DNA of 12,392 nt from CBDULQ01 sp965368115. GTDB taxonomy: Bacteria; Pseudomonadota; Gammaproteobacteria; SZUA-229. The number at the start of each line of letters is the position of its first letter. The stretch's first letter is position 1. Below the pieces are notes generated by a model. It did no database searches. It was not told where the DNA came from and was given only the letters and a program-made list of their open reading frames with translations. The stretch spans positions 1 through 12,392 of the forward strand of contig CBDULQ010000098.1 of the NCBI GenBank assembly GCA_965368115.1. The letters are read 5' to 3'. This document shows positions 7,042-12,392 of the stretch, one piece after another. A program made the translations under genes and the position numbers.

Positions 7042-7884
7042 ATGAACAAGCACACTCAAGTTATCCGCAACACCCTGATCGCTACCAGCCTGCTGATGGG
7101 TAGCAACATCGCAATCGCCGAACCGCTGCAGCCCGACACCCTGTACGCCAATACCGGCGAAGGGCTGTATGCCATCGACGAAACCACCTGGACCGCAACC
7201 CGCGTCGGCACCACCGATCCGCTGTTCAGCGACATTCAGGACATCACCTATTCCAGTGGCAAGATGTATGGCATCAGCACCCTGATGCAGTTCTTCGAAT
7301 ACGACGAAACCCAGGAGAACATGATCGGGCAGAACGGTTATCAGAATTACGCTGATCAGTTCTACGGTCTGGACAGCTACCAGGGCGAGTTCTATGTGTC
7401 AGGTCGTTATGGCCTGTACCGGGTCGAAACATCGAACATGACCTACGAACCTATCGGCGGCTACGGCCTGGGCGCTGGTGAGGAAGTTACCGATCTGGCG
7501 TTTGCCGACAACGGTACCCTGTATGCTCTGGTGGACTTCAACATCACCTATGGATCCCAGTATCTGGCCACCCTGGATGTCAACACCGGTGAGATGAATC
7601 TCCTCGGCGCCACCTACATATACGGTGCGCGCGGCCTGACTTTCAAGAACGGTATCCTGTATGCCATCAACAGTTCCGGTGATCTGTACTCGGTGGATCC
7701 GACCAGCGGTTTCGGCACCCTGATTCAGGCGGATGTGGTACCGGGCGCACTGGGTCTGGGTCGTACTCCGGCTGCGCTGAACGCCGGTGGTGGTGACGGT
7801 TCTTCAGGCGGTGCGCTGTCCCTGCCCATGTTGCTACTGATCGGACTGTTGCCGCTGCTGCGCAAACGTTTCGCCCGCGCTTAA
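7042..7884 (+). CDS. Exported GlyGly-CTERM protein with beta-propeller-like repeats
   Basis: A 280-residue secreted protein. Residues 1-26 are a signal peptide, with cleavage probably after AIA. The body (about 30-240) holds repeated short strands of the form (L/M/F)Y(A/G)(I/L)(D/S/N): LYAIDETT, MYGIST, FYGLDSYQG, LYRVETSN, LAFADNGTLYALVD, LTFKNGILYAIN and LYSVDPTSG. This pattern suggests beta-propeller blades. The C-terminus is a GlyGly-CTERM sorting tail: glycine and serine-rich GGGDGSSGGA (249-258), a hydrophobic helix (about 259-272), then RKRFARA. In known cases the tail is cut by rhombosortase and the protein leaves through type II secretion. No rhombosortase gene is in the window. The gene directly follows the sensor kinase, with a palindrome at its promoter, so it is a likely output of the two-component pair. 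Ligand and activity are unknown. Confidence 0.8.
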   Translation: MNKHTQVIRNTLIATSLLMGSNIAIAEPLQPDTLYANTGEGLYAIDETTWTATRVGTTDPLFSDIQDITYSSGKMYGISTLMQFFEYDETQENMIGQNGYQNYADQFYGLDSYQGEFYVSGRYGLYRVETSNMTYEPIGGYGLGAGEEVTDLAFADNGTLYALVDFNITYGSQYLATLDVNTGEMNLLGATYIYGARGLTFKNGILYAINSSGDLYSVDPTSGFGTLIQADVVPGALGLGRTPAALNAGGGDGSSGGALSLPMLLLIGLLPLLRKRFARA

Positions 7885-7906
7885 ACCCGAAAACAAAACG
7901 AGACTC

Positions 7907-7958
7907 AGGTCAGGTTCCGAGCATTGAATTGATCTAAAATGTGTTCGGTGCCTGACCT
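7907..7958. repeat. Imperfect inverted repeat, 17-bp arms (REP-like or terminator hairpin)
   Basis: The left arm AGGTCAGGTTCCGAGCA (7907-7923) and the reverse complement of the right arm, AGGTCAGGCACCGAACA (7942-7958), agree at 14 of 17 positions. Two of the three differences still allow G-U pairs in RNA. The loop is 18 bases. The element sits alone in the intergenic gap between the GlyGly-CTERM gene and the GH114-like gene. It could be an extragenic palindrome of the kind mobilised by REP-associated transposases, or a transcription-ending hairpin; the trailing CTCTTTGTGT is only weakly T-rich. No second copy was noticed in the window. Confidence 0.55.
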
Positions 7959-8011
7959 CTTTGTGTACCACAACAATTAAAAATAACAGGCACATTTCGA
8001 GGTGGCTTCAA

Positions 8012-8857
8012 ATGCAAAGGATCATCCTGACTACACTGGTCGTTTTATTACTCACCGCTTGTGGCGGCGGTAGTGATTCGGGCAGCGGCAATGCCAACAC
8101 ACTGTCCGGTCCCGCACCGGTCACCGGCGGTAGCTGGTATAAACCCGCACCCCTGGTCACCTGGCAGTGGCAATTACTGAACACGGTGAATACCGGTTAC
8201 GCGGTTGAAATTTATGACGTTGATCTGTTTGATACCTCTCTTGCCACTATTCAGCAATTGCAGGCCGCGGGTAAGCGTGTCATCTGCTACTTCTCGGCCG
8301 GTTCCTATGAAAACTGGCGTCCGGATGAAGCAGACTTTACTGCCGCGTCACTCGGCAACAACCTCGATGGCTGGCCCGGTGAGCGCTGGCTGGATATTCG
8401 TAGCGACAATGTAAAAACCATTATGCAGGCGCGACTCGACCTGGCTGTACAGAAAGGTTGTGACGGTGTCGAACCGGACAATATGGACGGTTACACCAAC
8501 AACCCGGGCTTCCCGTTAAGCGCGAATGACCAACTCGCCTATAACCGTTTCATCGCTAACGAGGCACATGATCGAAATTTATCGGTGGGATTGAAGAACG
8601 ATCTGGATCAGATCGACGCACTGGTGGACTACTATGACTTCGCGGTCAATGAGCAATGTTTTGAATACAGCGAATGCGATTTGCTACAACCTTTTATCGA
8701 TGCCGGTAAAGCGGTATTGAATGCAGAGTATCTGACCATCTATGTGAACAATGTATCTGCGCGTAACAATCTATGCGTCGATGCCAGCAACCACCAGTTC
8801 AGCACCCTGGTGTTACCACTGGACCTGGACGACAGCTTTCGCTACAGCTGCAACTAA
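8012..8857 (+). CDS. Lipoprotein with GH114 (endo-alpha-1,4-polygalactosaminidase-like) domain
   Basis: A 281-residue predicted lipoprotein. The signal peptide ends in the lipobox LTAC with C17 as the lipidated residue. Glycine at +2 does not signal inner-membrane retention, so outer-membrane placement is likely. A glycine and serine-rich linker precedes a TIM-barrel-like GH114 domain (about 42-275). The recognisable parts are VTWQWQL, VEIYDVDLFDTS, RVICYFSAGSYE (89-100), GERWLDIRSDNV, DGVEPDNMDGY (151-161), VGLKND (192-197) and NEQCFEY (213-219). E154, D156 and E214 are candidate catalytic acids. Family members cut alpha-1,4-linked galactosamine polymers; relatives are often tied to exopolysaccharide or biofilm turnover. 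The ATG at 8012 is preferred over the open frame upstream because GAGGTGG lies about seven bases before it and it opens the signal peptide. The next gene begins 14 bases after its stop. Confidence 0.88.
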   Translation: MQRIILTTLVVLLLTACGGGSDSGSGNANTLSGPAPVTGGSWYKPAPLVTWQWQLLNTVNTGYAVEIYDVDLFDTSLATIQQLQAAGKRVICYFSAGSYENWRPDEADFTAASLGNNLDGWPGERWLDIRSDNVKTIMQARLDLAVQKGCDGVEPDNMDGYTNNPGFPLSANDQLAYNRFIANEAHDRNLSVGLKNDLDQIDALVDYYDFAVNEQCFEYSECDLLQPFIDAGKAVLNAEYLTIYVNNVSARNNLCVDASNHQFSTLVLPLDLDDSFRYSCN

Positions 8858-8871
8858 ACAGGAGGCCCGTT

Positions 8872-9312
8872 ATGCAATTGCGCCCGATCAGCGAACAGGA
8901 AATGTCCCGCTGGGGTGAACTGCGCAGTCGTGTTTATCCCGAACTGGATGAGGAATACGATACCCGGGAAATGGAGATGATTCTGCACAGCAATCACTGG
9001 TTCTGTTTTTTTGTCGTTGAGGGGGCGGAACAGATCATCGGCCTGGTGGAATTGTCATTGCGCAATATTGTCGATAATTGCCTGACCAGTCCGGTCGCCT
9101 ATCTCGAGGGCCTTTATCTGGAGGAGGCATGGCGTGGCCGGGGATTGGGTCGGGAAGTGATTCAGTCTATTTTTGCCTGGTGCCGGGAGCGTGGTCTTTC
9201 CGAACTGGCCACCGATGCCGAACTGGATAATGAAGCGGCACAGGCGTTTTATCGTGCGCTGGGTTTCGAAGAAACCGATCGCGTGGTGGAATTTAAAATC
9301 GAAGTGGAATAA
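8872..9312 (+). CDS. Aminoglycoside 6'-N-acetyltransferase-like GNAT (AAC(6')-I type)
   Basis: A 146-residue GNAT protein that closely follows the AAC(6')-I layout. It opens LRPISEQEMSRWGELRSRVYP, has the REMEMIL helix, and then TSPVAYLEGLYL (72-83), the acetyl-CoA loop WRGRGLGREV (87-96), LATDAELDNEAA (112-123) and the tail YRALGFEETDRVVEFK. These phrases are more diagnostic of AAC(6') enzymes than of GNATs in general. Family members acetylate the 6'-amino group of kanamycin-type aminoglycosides. Many chromosomal homologues in environmental bacteria give little or no resistance and may have other natural substrates. The ATG at 8872 has an excellent AGGAGG at 8860-8865; the frame open to 8773 lies inside the preceding gene and is discarded. 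It is spaced as a unit with the GH114-like lipoprotein gene and lies 32 bases before the sigma factor gene. No integron or transposon marks were seen. Confidence 0.82.
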   Translation: MQLRPISEQEMSRWGELRSRVYPELDEEYDTREMEMILHSNHWFCFFVVEGAEQIIGLVELSLRNIVDNCLTSPVAYLEGLYLEEAWRGRGLGREVIQSIFAWCRERGLSELATDAELDNEAAQAFYRALGFEETDRVVEFKIEVE

Positions 9313-9344
9313 CCTGCGGTATCATTTTTATTTCCGTCCCAGAG

Positions 9345-10598
9345 ATGACCGGTTTTCTATCCAGCCAACAGGCCGAGCAAGCGATCGCCGAACTGTATCA
9401 GTCCGAATCCCGGGCGGTACTGGCGACCCTGATTCGCCTGCTCGGCGATTTCGATCTGGCGGAAGAAGCGCTGCATGAGGCGTTTCGTGCCGCACTGGAA
9501 CAATGGTCTCAACAGGGCTTACCGGACAATCCACGCAGCTGGCTCATCTCTACCGGTCGTTTTCGCATGGTAGATCGCTTACGACGTAGTTCACGGATCG
9601 AGTTGCTGGGTGATGCCGCTGAAGCACTGATCGACGACAGCCATGATCAGCGGCTGGAAGCGGACGATCTGGAAGACGATGCTCTGCGCCTGATCTTCAC
9701 TTGCTGCCATCCGGCTTTGGCGCGCGAAGCTCAACTGGCGTTGACCCTGCGCGAGATTTGTGCGCTCACTACGGAAGCCATCGCCAGCGCTTTTCTGAGT
9801 AAACCCGCCACCATCGCGCAACGCATCGTGCGCGCCAAGCAGAAAATTCGTAGTGCGAAGATTGCCTACGAAGTACCCACCCGCAATGAACTGGCGCCGC
9901 GACTGGATGCCGTGTTGCAGGTCATCTATCTGGTGTTCAACGAAGGTTATAAGGCGTCATCCGGTGACCAGCTGACACGAGCCGATCTGTCCGCCGAAGC
10001 CATCCGCCTCGCAGAACGTCTGCACAGCCTGATGCCCGAAGCGGAAGTCAAAGGCCTGCTGGCGCTGATGCTGTTACATGAGTCACGACGTCAGGCCCGG
10101 CTCGACGCCGATGGCGATGTGGTGTTGCTCGAGGCACAGGACCGTAACCTGTGGCAGCAGGACCTGATTCGTCAGGGCGTCGCTCTGGTGGAGCAGGCGC
10201 TACGGTCGAAACAGTTCGGCCGGTACAGCCTGCAGGCGGCGATTGCTGCGGTTCATGCCGAAGCGCCCAGTGCGGAACAAACCGACTGGGCGCAGATCAC
10301 CGCACTCTATGATGTATTGCTGCAGCATCAGCCGTCACCGGTCATTGCCTTGAACCATGCCGTAGCGCTGGCCATGCGTGACGGGCCTGAAGCCGGGTTG
10401 CAACAGATCCGGGCGGTGATGGCTGACGGCGCGCTCGACGATTATTACCTGGCCCATGCCGCAATGGCCGATATGCTGCGTCGACTGGGCCGTGATCGAG
10501 AGGCGCGTGGCGCCTATCTGCGTGCTCTGGCGCTGACCGAGCTGGAGGCAGAGCAGCGATTCCTGCAAGGTCGTATCGACCGTTTGTCGGCCGATTAA
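9345..10598 (+). CDS. ECF42-type RNA polymerase sigma factor with C-terminal extension
   Basis: A 417-residue sigma factor, over twice the size of an ordinary ECF sigma. Region 2 lies at about 20-82 (ATLIRLLGDFDLAEEALHEA, NPRSWLISTGRFRMVDRLRR) and region 4 at about 112-170 (LRLIFTCCHPAL, LTLREICALTTEAIASAFL, IAQRIVRAKQKIR). The long C-terminal part (about 185-417) contains IYLVFNEGYKAS (194-205), typical of ECF42, then helical TPR-like repeats (e.g. PSPVIALNHAVALAM, YLAHAAMADMLRRLGRDREARGAYLRAL). ECF42 members have no classical anti-sigma factor, and the extension is believed to be needed for activity. No anti-sigma gene is seen. The start at 9345 has only a weak AGAG site but fits the family's N-terminus. 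Downstream genes are the VOC, DGPF and DUF1428 proteins typical of this group. The signal sensed is unknown. Confidence 0.92.
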   Translation: MTGFLSSQQAEQAIAELYQSESRAVLATLIRLLGDFDLAEEALHEAFRAALEQWSQQGLPDNPRSWLISTGRFRMVDRLRRSSRIELLGDAAEALIDDSHDQRLEADDLEDDALRLIFTCCHPALAREAQLALTLREICALTTEAIASAFLSKPATIAQRIVRAKQKIRSAKIAYEVPTRNELAPRLDAVLQVIYLVFNEGYKASSGDQLTRADLSAEAIRLAERLHSLMPEAEVKGLLALMLLHESRRQARLDADGDVVLLEAQDRNLWQQDLIRQGVALVEQALRSKQFGRYSLQAAIAAVHAEAPSAEQTDWAQITALYDVLLQHQPSPVIALNHAVALAMRDGPEAGLQQIRAVMADGALDDYYLAHAAMADMLRRLGRDREARGAYLRALALTELEAEQRFLQGRIDRLSAD

Positions 10599-10615
10599 AA
10601 TTTTTTTCCTTAAGC

Positions 10616-10642
10616 TGTCGATTTCGTATCGGCCTGTTCGAC
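10616..10642 (+). promoter_or_regulatory. Candidate ECF42-dependent promoter (TGTCGA - 17 nt - CGAC)
   Basis: TGTCGA at 10616-10621 and CGAC at 10639-10642 are separated by 17 bases, between the sigma gene and the VOC gene. From memory of published work on ECF42 sigma factors, their targets carry TGTCGA at -35 and a CGA/TC-type -10, so the match is good. Transcription would begin near 10650, about 40 bases before the ATG at 10690. The genes from 10690 to 12351 would be the expected target operon. Confidence 0.55.
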
Positions 10643-10689
10643 TAGAGGTAAAACCCGTAGCAATCCGTCGAAACTCGAGAGGTCGTACC

Positions 10690-11106
10690 ATGAACGTCAG
10701 CAGTTACCTGTTCTATGAAGGCCAGTGCCAGCAGGCACTGGATTTTTACCGGGATATCCTGGATATCGAAATTGTGGAGTTAATGCACTATGCAGACAGC
10801 CCGGAGCCTGTCGCCGAAAACTGCATCCCGCCGGGTTCTGAAGGCAAAGTGATGCACTGCAGCTTTCGCCTCGGCGACAGCCTGTTTATGGCGTCCGACG
10901 GTATGTGCAGCGGCAAAGCGGATCTGAACGGCTTTGCCATCAGCCTGGCGGTGGATGACGTGCAACAGGCCCAGCGGTTATTCGATGTACTCGGTCGCGA
11001 TGGTGAAATACTGATGCCACTGGACAAGACATTTTTTGCCGAGCGTTTCGGCATGGTGAAAGACCGGTTTGGCATGTCCTGGATGATCCATGCCGCTGCG
11101 CATTGA
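10690..11106 (+). CDS. PhnB-like VOC (glyoxalase/bleomycin-resistance fold) protein
   Basis: A 138-residue VOC-fold protein of the PhnB/YjdN type. The N-terminal half has SSYLFYEGQCQQALDFYRDIL (4-24), the family's opening strand and helix. It is followed by IPPGSEGKVMHCSFRLGDSLFMASD (46-70). The second half has GFAISLAVDDVQQAQRLFDVL (81-101) and ends in FGMVKDRFGMSWMIH (120-134). Proteins of this type form domain-swapped dimers, and most have no assigned reaction. GAGAGG at 10677-10682 is a suitable ribosome binding site. The gene follows a sequence resembling an ECF42 promoter and is 27 bases before the first DGPF gene, so it probably opens the sigma factor's target operon. Confidence 0.88.
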   Translation: MNVSSYLFYEGQCQQALDFYRDILDIEIVELMHYADSPEPVAENCIPPGSEGKVMHCSFRLGDSLFMASDGMCSGKADLNGFAISLAVDDVQQAQRLFDVLGRDGEILMPLDKTFFAERFGMVKDRFGMSWMIHAAAH

Positions 11107-11133
11107 AAACAACCCCCACAAGGAGACAGTCCC

Positions 11134-11550
11134 ATGAGATTCATGATTATTGTTAAAGCAACAGCCGACAGTGAAGCGGGCGAAATGCCGGAACAGGCGC
11201 TGCTCGAAGAAATGGTCGCCTACCACGAAGAACTGGCCGCCGCCGGAATGTTGATCGACGGAACCGGACTGAAGCCGACCTCGGAGAATGCCTGGCGAGT
11301 CGACTATGATGGCGACCAGCGCACGGTGACCGACGGCCCGTTTGCAGAAACCAAGGAACTGATCGCTGGCTATACGTTGATTCAGGCGGACTCCCTGGAG
11401 CAGGCCCGGGAATGGATCATGCGATTCCCCAATCCCGCACATCGCAAAGGGCGCGGCCAGATCGAAGTGCGCCAGTTGTTCGAGCTGGAAGATTTCGGGC
11501 CCAGCGAAGCGATCGATCGTTTCGAAGAGCTTGATCGCACGACAAAATAG
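11134..11550 (+). CDS. DGPF-domain (YCII-related) protein, first paralogue
   Basis: A 138-residue protein of the DGPF/YCII-related family: a small alpha-beta fold with a conserved TDGPFAETKE motif (66-75), an N-terminal strand MRFMIIVKA, and a helix with YHEELAAAGML. The family has no proven reaction. It is the hallmark neighbour of ECF42 sigma genes. The C-terminus carries an extension after the VRQLFE strand (EDFGPSEAIDRFEELDR) that the second paralogue lacks. AAGGAG at 11120-11125 is a strong ribosome binding site, eight bases before the ATG. It resembles the next gene most strongly around the DGPF motif, so the two arose from an old duplication or separate recruitment. Confidence 0.9.
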   Translation: MRFMIIVKATADSEAGEMPEQALLEEMVAYHEELAAAGMLIDGTGLKPTSENAWRVDYDGDQRTVTDGPFAETKELIAGYTLIQADSLEQAREWIMRFPNPAHRKGRGQIEVRQLFELEDFGPSEAIDRFEELDRTTK

Positions 11551-11551
11551 T

Positions 11552-11578
11552 CGCAGTCGATACTGCGCCATGTTTTTT
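11552..11578 (+). terminator. Possible weak terminator or attenuator between the two DGPF genes
   Basis: CGCAGT (11552-11557) and ACTGCG (11562-11567) form a 6-bp hairpin with a CGAT loop. Five bases later comes a run of six T (11573-11578). The stem is short and its distance from the T-run is larger than in efficient terminators, so partial termination within the operon is more likely than a full stop. Confidence 0.35.
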
Positions 11579-11600
11579 ATATCAACCCTGGGAGCGAACG

Positions 11601-11957
11601 ATGAAATATCTTTGCCTGGTGTATCTGGATGAACAACGACTCAACGAACTGCCCGATGAAGATTGTGTGGATTACGATGCACTGTTGCGTGAATCCGGTT
11701 ACTGCATTGCATCGGAAGCTCTGCAGTCGGTGAATACCGCAACCACGGTGCGCGTGCGTAACGATGAAATTGCCATAACCGACGGGCCGTTCGCTGAAAC
11801 CAAGGAACAGTTGACCGGCTTCTATCTCATCGAAGCGGAAGACCTGAATGCGGCGATTCGCATTGCTGCAGGAATTCCGCCGGCACGGGTTGGCAGTATC
11901 GAAATCCGACCGATTCGTTCGATTCGTGAAGATGTGGCGCAAACACGCGGCCAGTAA
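11601..11957 (+). CDS. DGPF-domain (YCII-related) protein, second paralogue
   Basis: A 118-residue DGPF/YCII-related protein: N-terminal strand MKYLCLVYLDE, a central helix, then TTVRVRNDEIAITDGPFAETKEQLTGFYLIEAEDL (48-82) with the motif at 61-64, and a final GSIEIRPIRSI strand. It has the typical compact length, about 20 residues shorter than the preceding paralogue. GGGAG at 11590-11594 lies six bases before the ATG. The 50-base gap from the first DGPF gene contains a weak hairpin with a T-run, so this gene and the next may be expressed at a lower level. Function is unknown; by context it belongs to the ECF42 target set. Confidence 0.9.
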   Translation: MKYLCLVYLDEQRLNELPDEDCVDYDALLRESGYCIASEALQSVNTATTVRVRNDEIAITDGPFAETKEQLTGFYLIEAEDLNAAIRIAAGIPPARVGSIEIRPIRSIREDVAQTRGQ

Positions 11958-11991
11958 ATTAGATGATCAGTAATCCTGAAGGAGAAATGTG

Positions 11992-12351
11992 ATGGCTTAT
12001 GTCGATGGTTTCGTTGTACCGGTGCCCGAGGCGCGCCTCGATGATTATCGTAAGCTGGCGCGCAAGGCAGGCAAGATATGGAAAGAATACGGCGCTTTGC
12101 AGTTCGTTGAATGCGTAGCCGATGACGTGTCGCCGGGAGAGGTGACATCCTTCCCGCAAAGTGTGAACCTAACAAAAGGTGAAGTAGTGGTGTTTTCCTG
12201 GATTGTATATCGATCCCGTGCCCACCGCGACAAGATCAACAAGGCCGTTATGGATGACCCACGCCTCAAGGACATGATGCCCGGAGCGGATGTGCCGTTC
12301 GATTGCCAGCGCATGATTTATGGCGGCTTCAAACAGATCGTTACACTGTAG
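11992..12351 (+). CDS. YbaA-like DUF1428 protein
   Basis: A 119-residue protein matching the DUF1428 family, which includes E. coli YbaA. The diagnostic phrases are YVDGFVVPVP (3-12), KEYGALQFVECVADDV (31-46), VVVFSWIVYRSRAHRDKINKAVMDDPRLK (65-93) and the ending PFDCQRMIYGGFKQIV. It is expected to be a small dimeric alpha-beta barrel protein; the activity is unknown. The ATG at 11992 is chosen over the adjacent GTG at 11989 because AAGGAG (11979-11984) lies seven bases before it and the family starts at MxYVDGF. It is the last gene of the run behind the sigma factor. DUF1428 proteins often accompany DGPF proteins at such loci. After its stop only about 40 bases remain in the window. Confidence 0.9.
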   Translation: MAYVDGFVVPVPEARLDDYRKLARKAGKIWKEYGALQFVECVADDVSPGEVTSFPQSVNLTKGEVVVFSWIVYRSRAHRDKINKAVMDDPRLKDMMPGADVPFDCQRMIYGGFKQIVTL

Positions 12352-12392
12352 TTGCGCTCAGTTGTTCAATAGTCGACTGGCCGCTGCCTGAA

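Noticed and set aside
8872..9312. Mobile resistance cassette
   Set aside because: The gene resembles aminoglycoside acetyltransferases, but no attC-like site, integrase, insertion sequence or flanking direct repeat was seen, and it is tightly spaced with chromosomal-type neighbours.
10569..10608. Terminator after the sigma factor gene
   Set aside because: A run of seven or more T is present, but the only nearby hairpins (GGTCG/CGACC and CGAC/GTCG) are short, inside the coding end, and about ten or more bases from the T-run.
12341..12391. C-terminus of a convergent minus-strand gene at the right edge
   Set aside because: Two minus-strand frames are open to the window edge (stops at 12343-12341 and 12360-12358), but at 10-16 codons nothing distinguishes either from chance.

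Overview
The window looks like chromosomal DNA of a free-living gammaproteobacterium. Its GC content is moderate to high and its coding is dense. It carries a rubredoxin/rubredoxin-reductase fusion, a GlyGly-CTERM exported protein, a 7TMR-DISM histidine kinase and several GNAT acetyltransferases. There are no rRNA or tRNA genes, CRISPR arrays, transposases or phage genes. The genus cannot be read from this sequence.

Left part (1-4100): a YdeI/OmdA-like protein, a small membrane protein in an AT-richer pocket, and a GNAT acetyltransferase divergent from a single-chain rubredoxin plus FAD/NAD(P)H reductase. These are followed by a small membrane protein resembling a degenerate PAP2 phosphatase, which meets a second (YhbS-like) GNAT gene head-on.

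Middle (4100-7900): a divergent two-component pair made of a NarL/LuxR-type response regulator (minus strand, TTG start) and a 7TMR-DISM sensor kinase (plus strand). The kinase is followed by a secreted, beta-propeller-like protein with a GlyGly-CTERM (rhombosortase) tail. A 16-bp palindrome TGGGGT-N4-ACCCCA occurs twice: at the promoter of the GlyGly-CTERM gene, about 31 bp before a TATAGT -10 box, and just upstream of the YhbS-like gene. The two copies bracket the two-component locus, so the palindrome is a good candidate for the regulator's operator. This is the most interesting non-coding signal here.

Right part (7900-12392): after a 52-bp imperfect inverted repeat come closely spaced plus-strand genes. 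They encode a GH114-like lipoprotein, an AAC(6')-type acetyltransferase, an ECF42-type sigma factor with its C-terminal extension, a PhnB/VOC protein, two tandem DGPF (YCII-related) proteins and a YbaA-like DUF1428 protein. A sequence resembling the ECF42 promoter (TGTCGA - 17 nt - CGAC) lies between the sigma gene and the VOC gene. This fits the sigma factor driving the small-protein operon downstream of it. The DGPF/VOC/DUF1428 set is the usual neighbourhood of this sigma group, and its biochemical role is not known.
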